Source: DASVUS01 sp036388675
Lineage (GTDB): Bacteria > Armatimonadota > Abditibacteriia > Abditibacteriales > Abditibacteriaceae
Assembly (NCBI GenBank): GCA_036388675.1
Contig: DASVRI010000040.1
Location: 117,032 to 181,031 of the forward strand
DNA length: 64,000 nucleotides
Direction: 5' to 3'
The position numbers were made by a program, and so were the translations under genes. Under the pieces are notes generated by a model. It was not told where the DNA came from. It saw nothing but the letters and a program-made list of their open reading frames with translations, and did not search any database. Within the stretch, counting starts at the first letter, position 1. Each line of letters starts with the position of its first letter. Below are positions 44,182 through 52,656 of the stretch, piece by piece.

Positions 44182-45855
44182 TTAACGCCCAGGTGTGATG
44201 TGTCGCAATAAGAATCGTATTAGAACCGTCGCCAGCAGCAAGGCGCCGCCGCACAGGGCGAAAAGCGTCAGCGAGAGCGCGGCCACTTCCGCCGTGGAGC
44301 CGATATGCATCTGGTTGAAAATCGGCACCGGCAGAGTTTGCCCGCCCGGCTGGTTGATGAGAACCGAAGTCGAAAGCTCGCCGCCGCACAGCGCCCACAG
44401 CAAAGCATATGTCGCCAGCGCCGCCGGTGCCAGCAGCGGCAATATGATGGTGCGCCCGATGTGTGAAGAATTGGCGCCCAGGTTCTGCGCCGCTTCGATT
44501 TGCGAGTTGTCGATGCGCCGCACCGCTTCGTAGAGCAGCAAAATCGCCAGCGGCGCAAATCGCGCGACATAACCGATCAGCATCATGCCGTCGCGCGCCA
44601 CCCACTGTTGCATCTGGTCGAGGAAAGTGATGCCCGTGAGCGGCCAATCGCCGTAAACAATTGATAAACCAGGGCGATTCCAGAAGTTGATAAGTGCCAC
44701 TCCCAGCAGAATCGGCGCGACGAGCAACGGCGCAACGCACAGTGTCAGAGCCGTTTGACGAAGGCGCGATGGCCATGCGCGCCATGCAGGCACCAGAAGC
44801 AACGCCATTGCGGTAATGAACAGCGCGCCCAGAGTGGCCAGCCGCATGGTGTTAATGATTTCCACATCGTTACTGGCCCATGATTCCCACAGGATATTTA
44901 GTGGGCGCAACTGGCTGAGAAACACGCCCAAGACCGCTCCGGGCGAGAGCAACAAAACCAAAACTGCCCAGGGTATTATCAGGCGGCTTTCCCGGCGAGT
45001 ACTCGTATCGCTGCGCCACGAGTCGTGTGTCGCTGCGCCATAACGATCAAAACGGCGCAGGGCACGCGCGGCGGGCCACAATGCGAGAAGGCCCAGAAAC
45101 AGCATCGGCACGCCCTCAAGCGCGACTTTTGTGTATTTGCCGGCGACATCCAGATTATCACCGGCGTTGAGTTGGCGATAAATTTCAACTGAATAGGTGC
45201 GTGCATCCAGCAAATCGGGAGCGCCCATTTCCCACATGGCCAGAGCACATACCAGGCCCATCGCACCGGCCAGTGCGGGCCACAGCAGCGGCACGAGTAC
45301 TCGTTGCCACATCGTCCACTCGCTGCCCAGAGAACGTGCGGCGTCTTCAATATCGGGTGAAATTCCCATAAGAACAGCGCGCAGCCACAACGCCACAATC
45401 GGAAAAAAACAGAGCGCCAGCACGAGTGAAGCGACCAGAACCGGCGGCAGCGGCGAGGCCGTCTTTGCAGCCAGAGAAGCCATCGAGCGGGCTGGTGGAG
45501 TGCGTGTGATTTCAAGCCACGCACTGGCAGCCAGCATCGGCGGCAAAGCCAGAGGCAAAATGCACAGCACCGTGAACACGTTGCGCAATCGGTGCGGCCC
45601 ACGCGCGCACGCTGCCCCGACCGGAATGCCGAAGAGAAGGGCAAACGCGGCGCTGGAGGCACACAGCGCAAGCGTATTGAGGAACAGGAAACGTTGCAAC
45701 GGCTGCAACGGCAACGCTTCGATGAGGCGCGCGGGTTGGTGCCAAAGCACGCGCCACAACGCTTCGCCATAAAGTTGCAGCGGCGGCAGCCATAAAAATA
45801 AAAGCAGGGCGAGCGTCAGCAGCAACGCCAGGATTGAGGGGCGAAAACGCGGCAC
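44182..45855 (-). CDS. ABC transporter permease, Fe3+/thiamine type (fused pair)
   Basis: The 557-residue protein has about 12 hydrophobic helices in two related halves, each with a permease EAA-type loop (EDAARSLGSEWTMWQRVLVPLL and EAAQNLGANSSHIGRTIILPLL). This fusion is typical of FbpB/CysU-like importers of iron(III) or similar cargo. The start is GTG 45855. The binding protein gene lies just upstream, but no ATPase gene is found in the window. Octamers lie at 44997 and 45295. Confidence 0.85.
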   Translation of the reverse strand: MPRFRPSILALLLTLALLLFLWLPPLQLYGEALWRVLWHQPARLIEALPLQPLQRFLFLNTLALCASSAAFALLFGIPVGAACARGPHRLRNVFTVLCILPLALPPMLAASAWLEITRTPPARSMASLAAKTASPLPPVLVASLVLALCFFPIVALWLRAVLMGISPDIEDAARSLGSEWTMWQRVLVPLLWPALAGAMGLVCALAMWEMGAPDLLDARTYSVEIYRQLNAGDNLDVAGKYTKVALEGVPMLFLGLLALWPAARALRRFDRYGAATHDSWRSDTSTRRESRLIIPWAVLVLLLSPGAVLGVFLSQLRPLNILWESWASNDVEIINTMRLATLGALFITAMALLLVPAWRAWPSRLRQTALTLCVAPLLVAPILLGVALINFWNRPGLSIVYGDWPLTGITFLDQMQQWVARDGMMLIGYVARFAPLAILLLYEAVRRIDNSQIEAAQNLGANSSHIGRTIILPLLAPAALATYALLWALCGGELSTSVLINQPGGQTLPVPIFNQMHIGSTAEVAALSLTLFALCGGALLLATVLIRFLLRHITPGR

Positions 45856-45931
45856 ACGTTGAGTATGACAATTCTGCGAGTACTCGATGGTTGGAATATT
45901 CGATGGCTCGGATGCTTAACAGAGTCCGGGT

Positions 45932-46957
45932 TCAACCGCCCAGCAGAATGTTGGCCAGTGGTTCATGCACTTTGTCCCACGAGGCGGGCCATTGTGCTGT
46001 GTCGGCGGGTGCCGTCTCAAGTTGAAAGGTGAAGCTGGAGTTAGTGTTGTTCTGCGGCGTGCGACGCGTCGATTCCACACCGGGCATGATGCGCGCCAGT
46101 TCGTCTTCGGTGTCGAGATCAAGCAGGGCATCCACCAGTTGCTGCGCCGCTTTGAGGTTCGGTGCGCCTTTTAAAATCGCTACGGAACCGGGCACCAGCA
46201 CGTTGTCCGGCGAATTGGTCGCGACGCTTTGCACACGAATGCCGCTTGCAGGCTTCTTTGCTTGAGCGTAAAAGTCATCACTATCGGTGATGCCGACCAT
46301 CAATTCGCCCCGTGCCACGCGTTCCGCAACCATGGAGTTTCCCGCCAGCACGCGCACGTCGTTTTTCTTTAAGGCGCGAAAATAAGCGATGGTCTTGTCG
46401 GCTCCCTGGCGCGTAGCCAGCGCTGCGACCCAATCGCTGCCGGTGCCGAACTGCGGATTGCTGATGCCGGCCTGGCCTTTGAAGCGCGGCTGTAGTAAGT
46501 CTTGCAGAGTGCGCGGCGGGTTCTTCACGCTCTGATGATAGACAATGACGCGCGCCCGCACGCCAAGCCCTGTCCAGGCGCCGGTCGAATCTTTGAAGGG
46601 CGGCGGGATGTAACGGGCCGAAGAAGAAACATAGGGTTGCAACAGCCCTTCGCGGCTCAATAACAGTGTTTGCAATAGTGCCGAACTCCAGAACACATCG
46701 CCGCGCGGGCGCGACTTTTCAGCGCGAATGCGGTTGGCCAATCCCGCTGTCTTGGCGGCTTCGGTGTCATACAGCACGTCGATACGCAAGCCGGTGCGCT
46801 CTTCCAAACGCTTGATGATCGGCTTGGCGTAAACCTCATCCACCGAACAATAAAGCACGACGCGTTGCGTTGGCCCCGCGTTATTGCCTCGATTACAGCC
46901 GGAGCAAAACAACACGCTTAACAACAGACATACAAAGATGCGGCAAAGATTATTCAA
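45932..46957 (-). CDS. ABC transporter substrate-binding lipoprotein, Fe3+-type
   Basis: The 341-residue protein has a lipoprotein signal (VLFCSGCNRGN) and a type II periplasmic binding fold: VVLYCSVDEVYAKPII, RIDVLYDTEAAKTAGLANRI, and LAGNSMVAERVARGELMVGITDSDD. These are characteristic of the iron(III)-binding FutA/FbpA group, and the conserved tyrosines are placed accordingly. The start is TTG 46957, overlapping the thioesterase stop. It precedes the permease by 76 bp. Confidence 0.85.
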   Translation of the reverse strand: MNNLCRIFVCLLLSVLFCSGCNRGNNAGPTQRVVLYCSVDEVYAKPIIKRLEERTGLRIDVLYDTEAAKTAGLANRIRAEKSRPRGDVFWSSALLQTLLLSREGLLQPYVSSSARYIPPPFKDSTGAWTGLGVRARVIVYHQSVKNPPRTLQDLLQPRFKGQAGISNPQFGTGSDWVAALATRQGADKTIAYFRALKKNDVRVLAGNSMVAERVARGELMVGITDSDDFYAQAKKPASGIRVQSVATNSPDNVLVPGSVAILKGAPNLKAAQQLVDALLDLDTEDELARIMPGVESTRRTPQNNTNSSFTFQLETAPADTAQWPASWDKVHEPLANILLGG

Positions 46958-47370
46958 TGAGTACTCGATTCCTTGACGGACAGGGCGTCACGAAACGTGC
47001 GCGGCACGCGCGTCGGTTTCCAGTTGGTGTTCAAATAGGCCAGTGTTTGCACGGCGCGCATCAAGATTGCGCCATCAGCCGGACGCGAGAGTTCGTAGTG
47101 CAGCGTTGTAGTCGCGCCGCCGTGTTGTCCCACCTTAACGTGCAGTTGCAGTTCATCTTCGTGACGCGCAAACCCCAGATACTCAATATCCAGCCGCCGC
47201 ACCACCGGCATGACACCCTGGGTTTCCCACGCTTGCGTCACTTTCACACCGGCGGCGTGCAGTAGGGCATAGCGGCCACGCTCGATGTATTCGACATAAC
47301 GCGTATTCGACACCACGCCGCCGAAATCGGTTTCAAAAGCAACAACTGTGATGGAAAGCATAACGTTCAT
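46954..47370 (-). CDS. YbgC/FcbC-type acyl-CoA thioesterase
   Basis: The 138-residue hotdog-fold protein has DFGGVVSNTRYVEYIERGRY in its first part, the typical 4-hydroxybenzoyl-CoA thioesterase motif with the active-site Asp, and RRLDIEYLGFARHEDEL. ATG 47370 was chosen; ATG 47361 is also possible. Its last codons and stop (ESSTH) come from the octamer at 46959. It lies in the same strand block as the ketosynthase operon and may act on acyl chains, though the binding protein gene intervenes. Confidence 0.85.
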   Translation of the reverse strand: MNVMLSITVVAFETDFGGVVSNTRYVEYIERGRYALLHAAGVKVTQAWETQGVMPVVRRLDIEYLGFARHEDELQLHVKVGQHGGATTTLHYELSRPADGAILMRAVQTLAYLNTNWKPTRVPRTFRDALSVKESSTH

Positions 47371-47372
47371 AT

Positions 47373-47477
47373 GGCCACGGAAGCACACGGAATGTCACGG
47401 AAGAATTGAGAGTTCGATTAGTGAAGGAGACTCTTCGGCGCCACCTTTCTCCGTGCTTTTTTGTGTGTTTCCGTGGC
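47373..47477. repeat. Dispersed repeat family A copy 3
   Basis: GCCACGGAAGCACACGG at 47373-47389 faces CCGTGCTT and TGTGTGTTTCCGTGGC ending at 47477. This is the cleanest copy of the family also seen at 1333 and 18089. It fills the spacer between valS and the thioesterase gene on the minus strand and stops just before the valS stop codon. Confidence 0.65.
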
Positions 47478-47483
47478 TCAAAA

Positions 47484-50354
47484 TCATGCCATCTCGCGCA
47501 AACGAATACTCAATTTGTCGATGGAACTTTGCAACTCGGTGCGCTTGGCCTGCTCTTTTTCCACAACAGCGGGCGGCGCTTTATCGACGAACTGCGGATT
47601 GCTCAGCTTCTTCTCGACAATCGCTAAATCTTTGTTCAGCGATTCAAGCTCTTTTTGCAGCCGAGCGGTTTCACGCTCCACGTCGATGAGGCCTTCGAGT
47701 GGCAGGAAAACTTCGACTTCCGGCAGCGCTGTTGAAACCGCATTCTGCGGGCGCGGCGCGTCGGCGGTAACGACATCCACCGCTTCGAGATTGCCCAGTT
47801 GCAGCAGGTAAGGCACGCCTTCACGCAGCACTTCAGCGGCTTCGTTGGATAGTGCAACAAGCGTCACTTTCAGCTTTTGCGACGGTGGTAGTTTGGCCTC
47901 GGCGCGCAGGTTGCGCACGCGCGAAACAGTTTCCTGCACGAGCGTAAAGCCCAGCCGTGAATCGGCTTCATCAAGTGTGCCGAATAACCTTTGCTGCGCG
48001 GCAAAGGCTTCAGCGCTGGCGTCGGTCATCAGGCCGTAGGCGTGTGCCGGTGCGGGCCACTGCGCGATGCACAGCGAATCGGCAGCGGCGCTCTTGGGCA
48101 AACGCTGCCAGATTTCCTCGCTGATGAACGGCATGAACGGATGCAGCAAACGCATGGTGACTTCCAGCACATGAGTCAGCAACGCGATTTGTGCGTGATC
48201 TGCGGCGCGCAAACGCGGCTTGGAAACTTCCACGAACCAGTCGCAGAAGTCGTTCCAGATGAAAGAGTAAAGAGTACTCGCTGCCGTGTCGAACTGATAA
48301 TCGTTGAGCGCTGTTGTCACCGTCGAGATCGTAACGCTCAGCCGTTCCAGAATCCAGGTGCCGGCCATGTCGAGTTCGGCAGTCTCGATGTTGAACGGCT
48401 CAACCGCGCCGATGTTTTCGGCGTTGGTCAGCACAAAGCGCGCGGCATTCCAGATTTTGTTGGCGAAGTTGCGCGCATTCTGCATCTGCGGATAGCGCTC
48501 GGCGGGTTTGCCATTCCACTCCAGCGGCAGCGGCTTCTTTTCGCGCAGGTAGCGGCGCACCGTGTCCTCTCCGAGCGCCCTTTCCGCTTCATCGGTGAAA
48601 CGAACGTCCTGCGCGCCGGTGACGAGTTGCAGAAGCCCAAAGCGTGTGGCATCAGCGCCGTAAACTTCAATTAGTCCCATCGGGTCGATGCCGGTGCCCA
48701 GGCTCTTGCTCATGCGCAGGCCGAAAACATCCTGCACCGTGGGATGCACGAGGACATCGTGAAAGGGAATTTCGTCGTCCACGAAATAGAGGCTGGTGAG
48801 AATCATGCGCGACACCCACAGGTTCAAAATGTCGCGTCCGGTGATGAGAACGCTTGTGGGATAGTACTCGGTTTCCATCTTGTCGGGCCATCCGAGCACA
48901 GCGAAAGGCCACAACGCCGAAGAAAACCACGTATCGAGCACGTCTTCGTCCTGGTGCCAGCCTTCTTCGGTAATCGGCTCGACCGAGACTTTCATTTCAC
49001 CATCCGGGCCGTAATAAACCGGAATGCGATGGCCCCACCACAACTGGCGCGAAATGCACCAGTCGCGGATGTTTTCCATCCAGTCAAGGCTGGTGTTGGC
49101 GAAACGCTCGGGCCGGTAATGCACGCGGTTCATCTTGATGGCATCGGCCACCGGACGGGCGAGTTCCTTCATGCGCACGAACCATTGCTCGGAAAGTAGC
49201 GGCTCGATAATCGTTCCGGTGCGGCTGCAATGACCAACCGAATGTGTGTAGTCGTCGATTTTCTCGACCAGACCTTGCGCCTGCAAATCGCGCACGATGG
49301 CTTTGCGCGCTTCCTCGCGTGTTTGCCCTGAGTACTCGCCCGCCGCTTCGCTCATGCGCGCGTCGAAGCCGATGACGGTAATCATCTCCAGGCCGTGGCG
49401 CTGGCCCATTTCGTAGTCGTTGGGGTCGTGCGCGGGCGTGATCTTCACTGCGCCCGAACCGAATGAGGCATCGACATACGCATCGGTAATGATGGGAATT
49501 TCGCGGTTCATCAAGGGCAGCAGCACGTTCTTGCCGTGCAAGTGCTTGTAACGCTCGTCGTCGGGATGCACCGCGACAGCGGTATCGCCCAGCATGGTTT
49601 CGGGGCGCGTGGTCGCCACGGTGATAAATTCATCCGTGCCCACGACGGGATACTTCAGGTGCCACAACTTGCCCTGCACTTCGCGAAACTCAATTTCCAG
49701 GTCGCTGACGGTGCTTTGCGCGCCCGGCGACCAGTTCACCAGGCGATAGCCGCGATAAATCAAGCCCTTGTCATACCACTCTTTGAAGACGGTCAAGACG
49801 GCGCGCGAGTAGCCTTTGTCCATGGTGAAGCGCTCGCGCGTCCAATCGTAAGAGCAGCCCAGCGCCTTGAGCTGCCCGATAATGGTGCCGCCGTATTTGT
49901 TCTTCCATTCCCAGGCGTGCTGCAAAAACTCTTCACGAGACAGGTCGCGGCGCGATTTGCCCTGCATCGCCTGCAACAAGTCGAGCACTTTGACTTCAGT
50001 CGCAATCGAGGCGTGATCGGTGCCAGGCACGCACAGCGTTGTCTCGCCCTTCATGCGATGGTAGCGCAAGAGGCAATCGTGAATTGAGTGCTGCAAGGCG
50101 TGTCCCAGATGCAACACGCCCGTCACGTTGGGCGGTGGAATCGTGATGACGAATGGCTTGCCACTGGCACTGTTTTCGCGCGGCGACGGCTGAAAGTAAC
50201 CGGCGGCGTTCCAGGTGCTGTACCAGTGCTTTTCAATGGCGTGCGGCTCGAAAGCCGGAGGCATCGTTGACGACGCAGGGTGAGAAGCGCCGTTGGCCAA
50301 AGCTTGCGACGTGGAATTTGAAGTTGGGGGAAGGGTGGAATTCTCTTGCGACAT
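47484..50354 (-). CDS. valS: Valyl-tRNA synthetase
   Basis: It charges tRNA-Val. The 956-residue class I synthetase has the HIGH-type motif in PPPNVTGVLHLGHAL, a CP1 editing domain, KMSKS-type RMSKSLGTG, a tRNA-binding helical domain and a C-terminal coiled coil (ETARLQKELESLNKDLAIVE). The head is a Ser/Thr/Asn/Pro-rich stretch of 30 residues. Octamers lie at 48272 and 49330, the latter encoding Glu-Tyr-Ser in the editing domain. Confidence 0.96.
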   Translation of the reverse strand: MSQENSTLPPTSNSTSQALANGASHPASSTMPPAFEPHAIEKHWYSTWNAAGYFQPSPRENSASGKPFVITIPPPNVTGVLHLGHALQHSIHDCLLRYHRMKGETTLCVPGTDHASIATEVKVLDLLQAMQGKSRRDLSREEFLQHAWEWKNKYGGTIIGQLKALGCSYDWTRERFTMDKGYSRAVLTVFKEWYDKGLIYRGYRLVNWSPGAQSTVSDLEIEFREVQGKLWHLKYPVVGTDEFITVATTRPETMLGDTAVAVHPDDERYKHLHGKNVLLPLMNREIPIITDAYVDASFGSGAVKITPAHDPNDYEMGQRHGLEMITVIGFDARMSEAAGEYSGQTREEARKAIVRDLQAQGLVEKIDDYTHSVGHCSRTGTIIEPLLSEQWFVRMKELARPVADAIKMNRVHYRPERFANTSLDWMENIRDWCISRQLWWGHRIPVYYGPDGEMKVSVEPITEEGWHQDEDVLDTWFSSALWPFAVLGWPDKMETEYYPTSVLITGRDILNLWVSRMILTSLYFVDDEIPFHDVLVHPTVQDVFGLRMSKSLGTGIDPMGLIEVYGADATRFGLLQLVTGAQDVRFTDEAERALGEDTVRRYLREKKPLPLEWNGKPAERYPQMQNARNFANKIWNAARFVLTNAENIGAVEPFNIETAELDMAGTWILERLSVTISTVTTALNDYQFDTAASTLYSFIWNDFCDWFVEVSKPRLRAADHAQIALLTHVLEVTMRLLHPFMPFISEEIWQRLPKSAAADSLCIAQWPAPAHAYGLMTDASAEAFAAQQRLFGTLDEADSRLGFTLVQETVSRVRNLRAEAKLPPSQKLKVTLVALSNEAAEVLREGVPYLLQLGNLEAVDVVTADAPRPQNAVSTALPEVEVFLPLEGLIDVERETARLQKELESLNKDLAIVEKKLSNPQFVDKAPPAVVEKEQAKRTELQSSIDKLSIRLREMA

Positions 50355-50722
50355 ATCACGCGAAGTTTACACGTCGTGCCCCGGCGGGACAATGACCGCC
50401 ATGTATCGCGGTCAGGCTCGTTTCCCTGTGCCCGCAGTAATGTGCCCGCAAGGTATGAAACGCCAAACTGCGTTGCGCGAAAACAACGCGAAAACGCGCG
50501 ATGCTGCTTGATCTCCCTTGAATGCTGATTCAAATACTGTTTTTCGCGGTTCTTGCGCCGTTTTCGCGCACGGAGTTCGCGTTCCATGTGCAGTTCTAAC
50601 GAGTACTCGTAAGCAGCCGGAACGCGACCGGCAAATCAGCCGTCTGAGCTTATCGAGAGGCTTTTCTCTTGATGGTTCTTCGATGTCAACTTCCACGTTT
50701 GCCGTTGTTAAAAAGAAAACAC
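50355..50722. other. Intergenic region between valS and the sigma factor gene
   Basis: This spacer holds a 7-bp stem (TGACCGC with GCGGTCA, 50393-50414), the family B repeat (50474-50570), one octamer (50601-50608) and an A+T-rich run ahead of the sigma gene promoter. No gene is convincing. Confidence 0.5.
50474..50570. repeat. Dispersed repeat family B copy 2
   Basis: TGCGCGAAAACAACGCGAAAA at the left (50474-50494) mirrors TTTTTCGCGG and GCGCCGTTTTCGCGCA at the right (50540-50570). It is the relative of the element at 16791-16874. The arms are less perfectly complementary here. Confidence 0.5.
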
Positions 50723-50751
50723 TCGACAAAAGCCCTTGATCATGGCATAAT
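50723..50751 (+). promoter_or_regulatory. Sigma70-type promoter before the sigma factor gene
   Basis: TCGACA (50723-50728) and CATAAT (50746-50751) are separated by 17 bp and each differs from consensus by one base. They lie 90 bp before the sigma gene start, in the most A+T-rich part of the spacer. This is a reading by eye. Confidence 0.5.
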
Positions 50752-50840
50752 TTGAATTTGTGTCCCGCCACGCCCCCATTTCGCCCTCATAAGGCCTTTT
50801 GCCGCGTGCCGCAGACACCCTACATCGATAAGGAGCGGCG

Positions 50841-51737
50841 ATGACAAAAAACTTTCAGAACACACAAAACTCGCGAGGCGTGGAAACCACTTCGGCTGCC
50901 TTGCCCGATGCCGTAGCGGCATGGGTCAAGATGGCGCAGAAGACTCCGCTGCTGACCGCCGCTGAAGAAAAAGAATTAGGCCGCCGCATTGCGCAGGGCG
51001 ACGAAGAAGCATATCAAAAAATGGTCGAGGCGAACTTGCGCCTTGTCATCACCATGGCGCTCAAGCAGTTGCACCAGGGTCACAATCACTCGCTGACTTT
51101 GGCCGACCTCATCCAGGAAGGCAACTTTGGCTTGATGCGCGCCGCGCGCAAGTTTGATCCGGCGCTGGGCTACCGTTTCAGCACTTATGCCTCATTTTGG
51201 ATTCGCCAGGCCATGAGCCGCGCCATCGCCGACCAGGCAAAGATGGTGCGCGTCCCGGCCCACATCGCGGAATTGACCAAGACCGCATATCGCACCATCG
51301 CTTTGCTGGTGCAGGCGCTGGGCCGTCAGCCAAGCGTGGAAGAGCTGGCCGCCAAGCTGAACGTCAGCAAGGATACCGCAGCGCTTGTGCTCTTGAACAT
51401 GAGCGAGACCTTTTCACTGGACGATGAAATCGGCGAAACCGGCGACGGCGAAGATTTCGTGGACATGCTGAAAGATCACGACGCGATTGTGCCCGAAGAA
51501 GCCGCCGAAACCGCTATGCTGCGCGAAGAGGTGCGCGAAGCGCTGGACGAGCTCTCCGAGCGCGAGCAGGAAGTCGTGAAGCTACGCTACGGTTTGCACG
51601 GCGGCAAGGCGCACACGCTGCAAGAGCTGGGCGCCCACTTCAAAGTGAGCCGCGAACGCGTGCGCCAGATCGAAGGCCAGGCCCTGCGCAAACTGCGCAA
51701 AGGCGGATTGGCTCAAGCCGTGCGCAACCAGCCCTAA
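50841..51737 (+). CDS. Sigma-70 family RNA polymerase sigma factor (group 2/RpoD-like)
   Basis: The 298-residue protein has sigma region 1.2 (LLTAAEEKELGRRIAQGD), region 2 with the core-binding and -10 helices (ADLIQEGNFGLMRAARKFDP, RFSTYASFWIRQAMSRAI), region 3 and region 4 with the helix-turn-helix (ELGAHFKVSRERVRQIEGQAL). The length and lack of a region 1.1 suit a group 2 factor, though it could also be the main one in a compact form. GGAGCGGCG precedes ATG 50841. A perfect terminator palindrome follows. Confidence 0.92.
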   Translation: MTKNFQNTQNSRGVETTSAALPDAVAAWVKMAQKTPLLTAAEEKELGRRIAQGDEEAYQKMVEANLRLVITMALKQLHQGHNHSLTLADLIQEGNFGLMRAARKFDPALGYRFSTYASFWIRQAMSRAIADQAKMVRVPAHIAELTKTAYRTIALLVQALGRQPSVEELAAKLNVSKDTAALVLLNMSETFSLDDEIGETGDGEDFVDMLKDHDAIVPEEAAETAMLREEVREALDELSEREQEVVKLRYGLHGGKAHTLQELGAHFKVSRERVRQIEGQALRKLRKGGLAQAVRNQP

Positions 51738-51746
51738 CTGAACATG

Positions 51747-51798
51747 AAGACGCAAAAAAGCCCGCAACGAGTACTCGTTGCGGGCTTTTTTGCGTCTT
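51747..51798 (+). terminator. 52-bp perfect palindromic terminator with octamer at the apex
   Basis: The sequence reads the same on both strands over 52 bp, centred on the octamer GAGTACTC (51769-51776). The stem contains AAAAAAGCCCGCAACG and its complement ending in CTTTTTTGCG, so it can end transcription from either side through a T6 run. It lies 10 bp after the sigma gene stop. Confidence 0.9.
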
Positions 51799-51985
51799 CC
51801 GTGAATGAAATGAGCCATTGAAGAACAATCGCCGCGATATTGCCCCAATCATCTCCAGGTGCTTTGCAGCTTTATTGCACAGCATATGATTGTCCTTGAG
51901 AAGGTGTTTCAAAAGACGTGGGGTAGACTGCTGAGTATGCAGGAAGTGCTGTATCAGAGTGAATCAGGGATAAAACAGGTCAATC

Positions 51986-52498
51986 ATGAGCAATCTACAA
52001 GATGCATCAAGGCTGTGGCGGCAAGTTATTGATTCTTGGCACTCTCACAACGATGCTCTAAGGCTTTTCTTACATCATTGTGAGGAAGGTGACAGGGTTG
52101 CTATCGTGAGGAGCGCATGCCTGGAACCGAGAACCGAAGGAGTAGCTTTGATGATTATTTCTCATATGAAAGAGGCAGAACGATTACAGCTTCTCTGTCC
52201 TCTTCTACAACTGTTCATCGAGGCCAACATTTACTCCTATCCTCGTCCAGACGAAATCATTTTGTCATTGCCTCGTGAAGCCGTTGCAGCAGGTATAGGC
52301 GAGTGCATCAAGGCCATCAAGAAAAAGCAGGATCATGATGAACTCGAAATGCTTATGCTCTTCTTACAACGGTTTGATGGAGGTTTAGCCCTTGAGGTTG
52401 CTCAGGACTTAGCCAACAACGATAAAGAAAACATTCGACAATTAGGTGCAACTTGCTTGAGGGAGATCAAACATAGTTTGGAATTTTCTTCCGAATAA
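51986..52498 (+). CDS. Hypothetical helical protein
   Basis: The 170-residue product is mostly helical (LRLFLHHCEEGDRVAIV, LEMLMLFLQRFDGGLALEVAQDL, LGATCLREIKHSL), perhaps HEAT-like. It is not recognised. Composition is clearly more A+T-rich than its neighbours and no octamer occurs between 51776 and 52800, hinting at later arrival. No partner is visible. Confidence 0.5.
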   Translation: MSNLQDASRLWRQVIDSWHSHNDALRLFLHHCEEGDRVAIVRSACLEPRTEGVALMIISHMKEAERLQLLCPLLQLFIEANIYSYPRPDEIILSLPREAVAAGIGECIKAIKKKQDHDELEMLMLFLQRFDGGLALEVAQDLANNDKENIRQLGATCLREIKHSLEFSSE

Positions 52499-52656
52499 TC
52501 AGTGATCGTCGTGGGCACAATGTCGGTGCAGTGGCACTATCTCAATCTGCTGCCTGACTGCTTACCGAGAACGCCGCACTTGTCCTGCTTGAATCACGTA
52601 GGGGCGCGCCACACTACACAGAGGAATTATATGAAACATCCTCTAAAAGGTACCGC

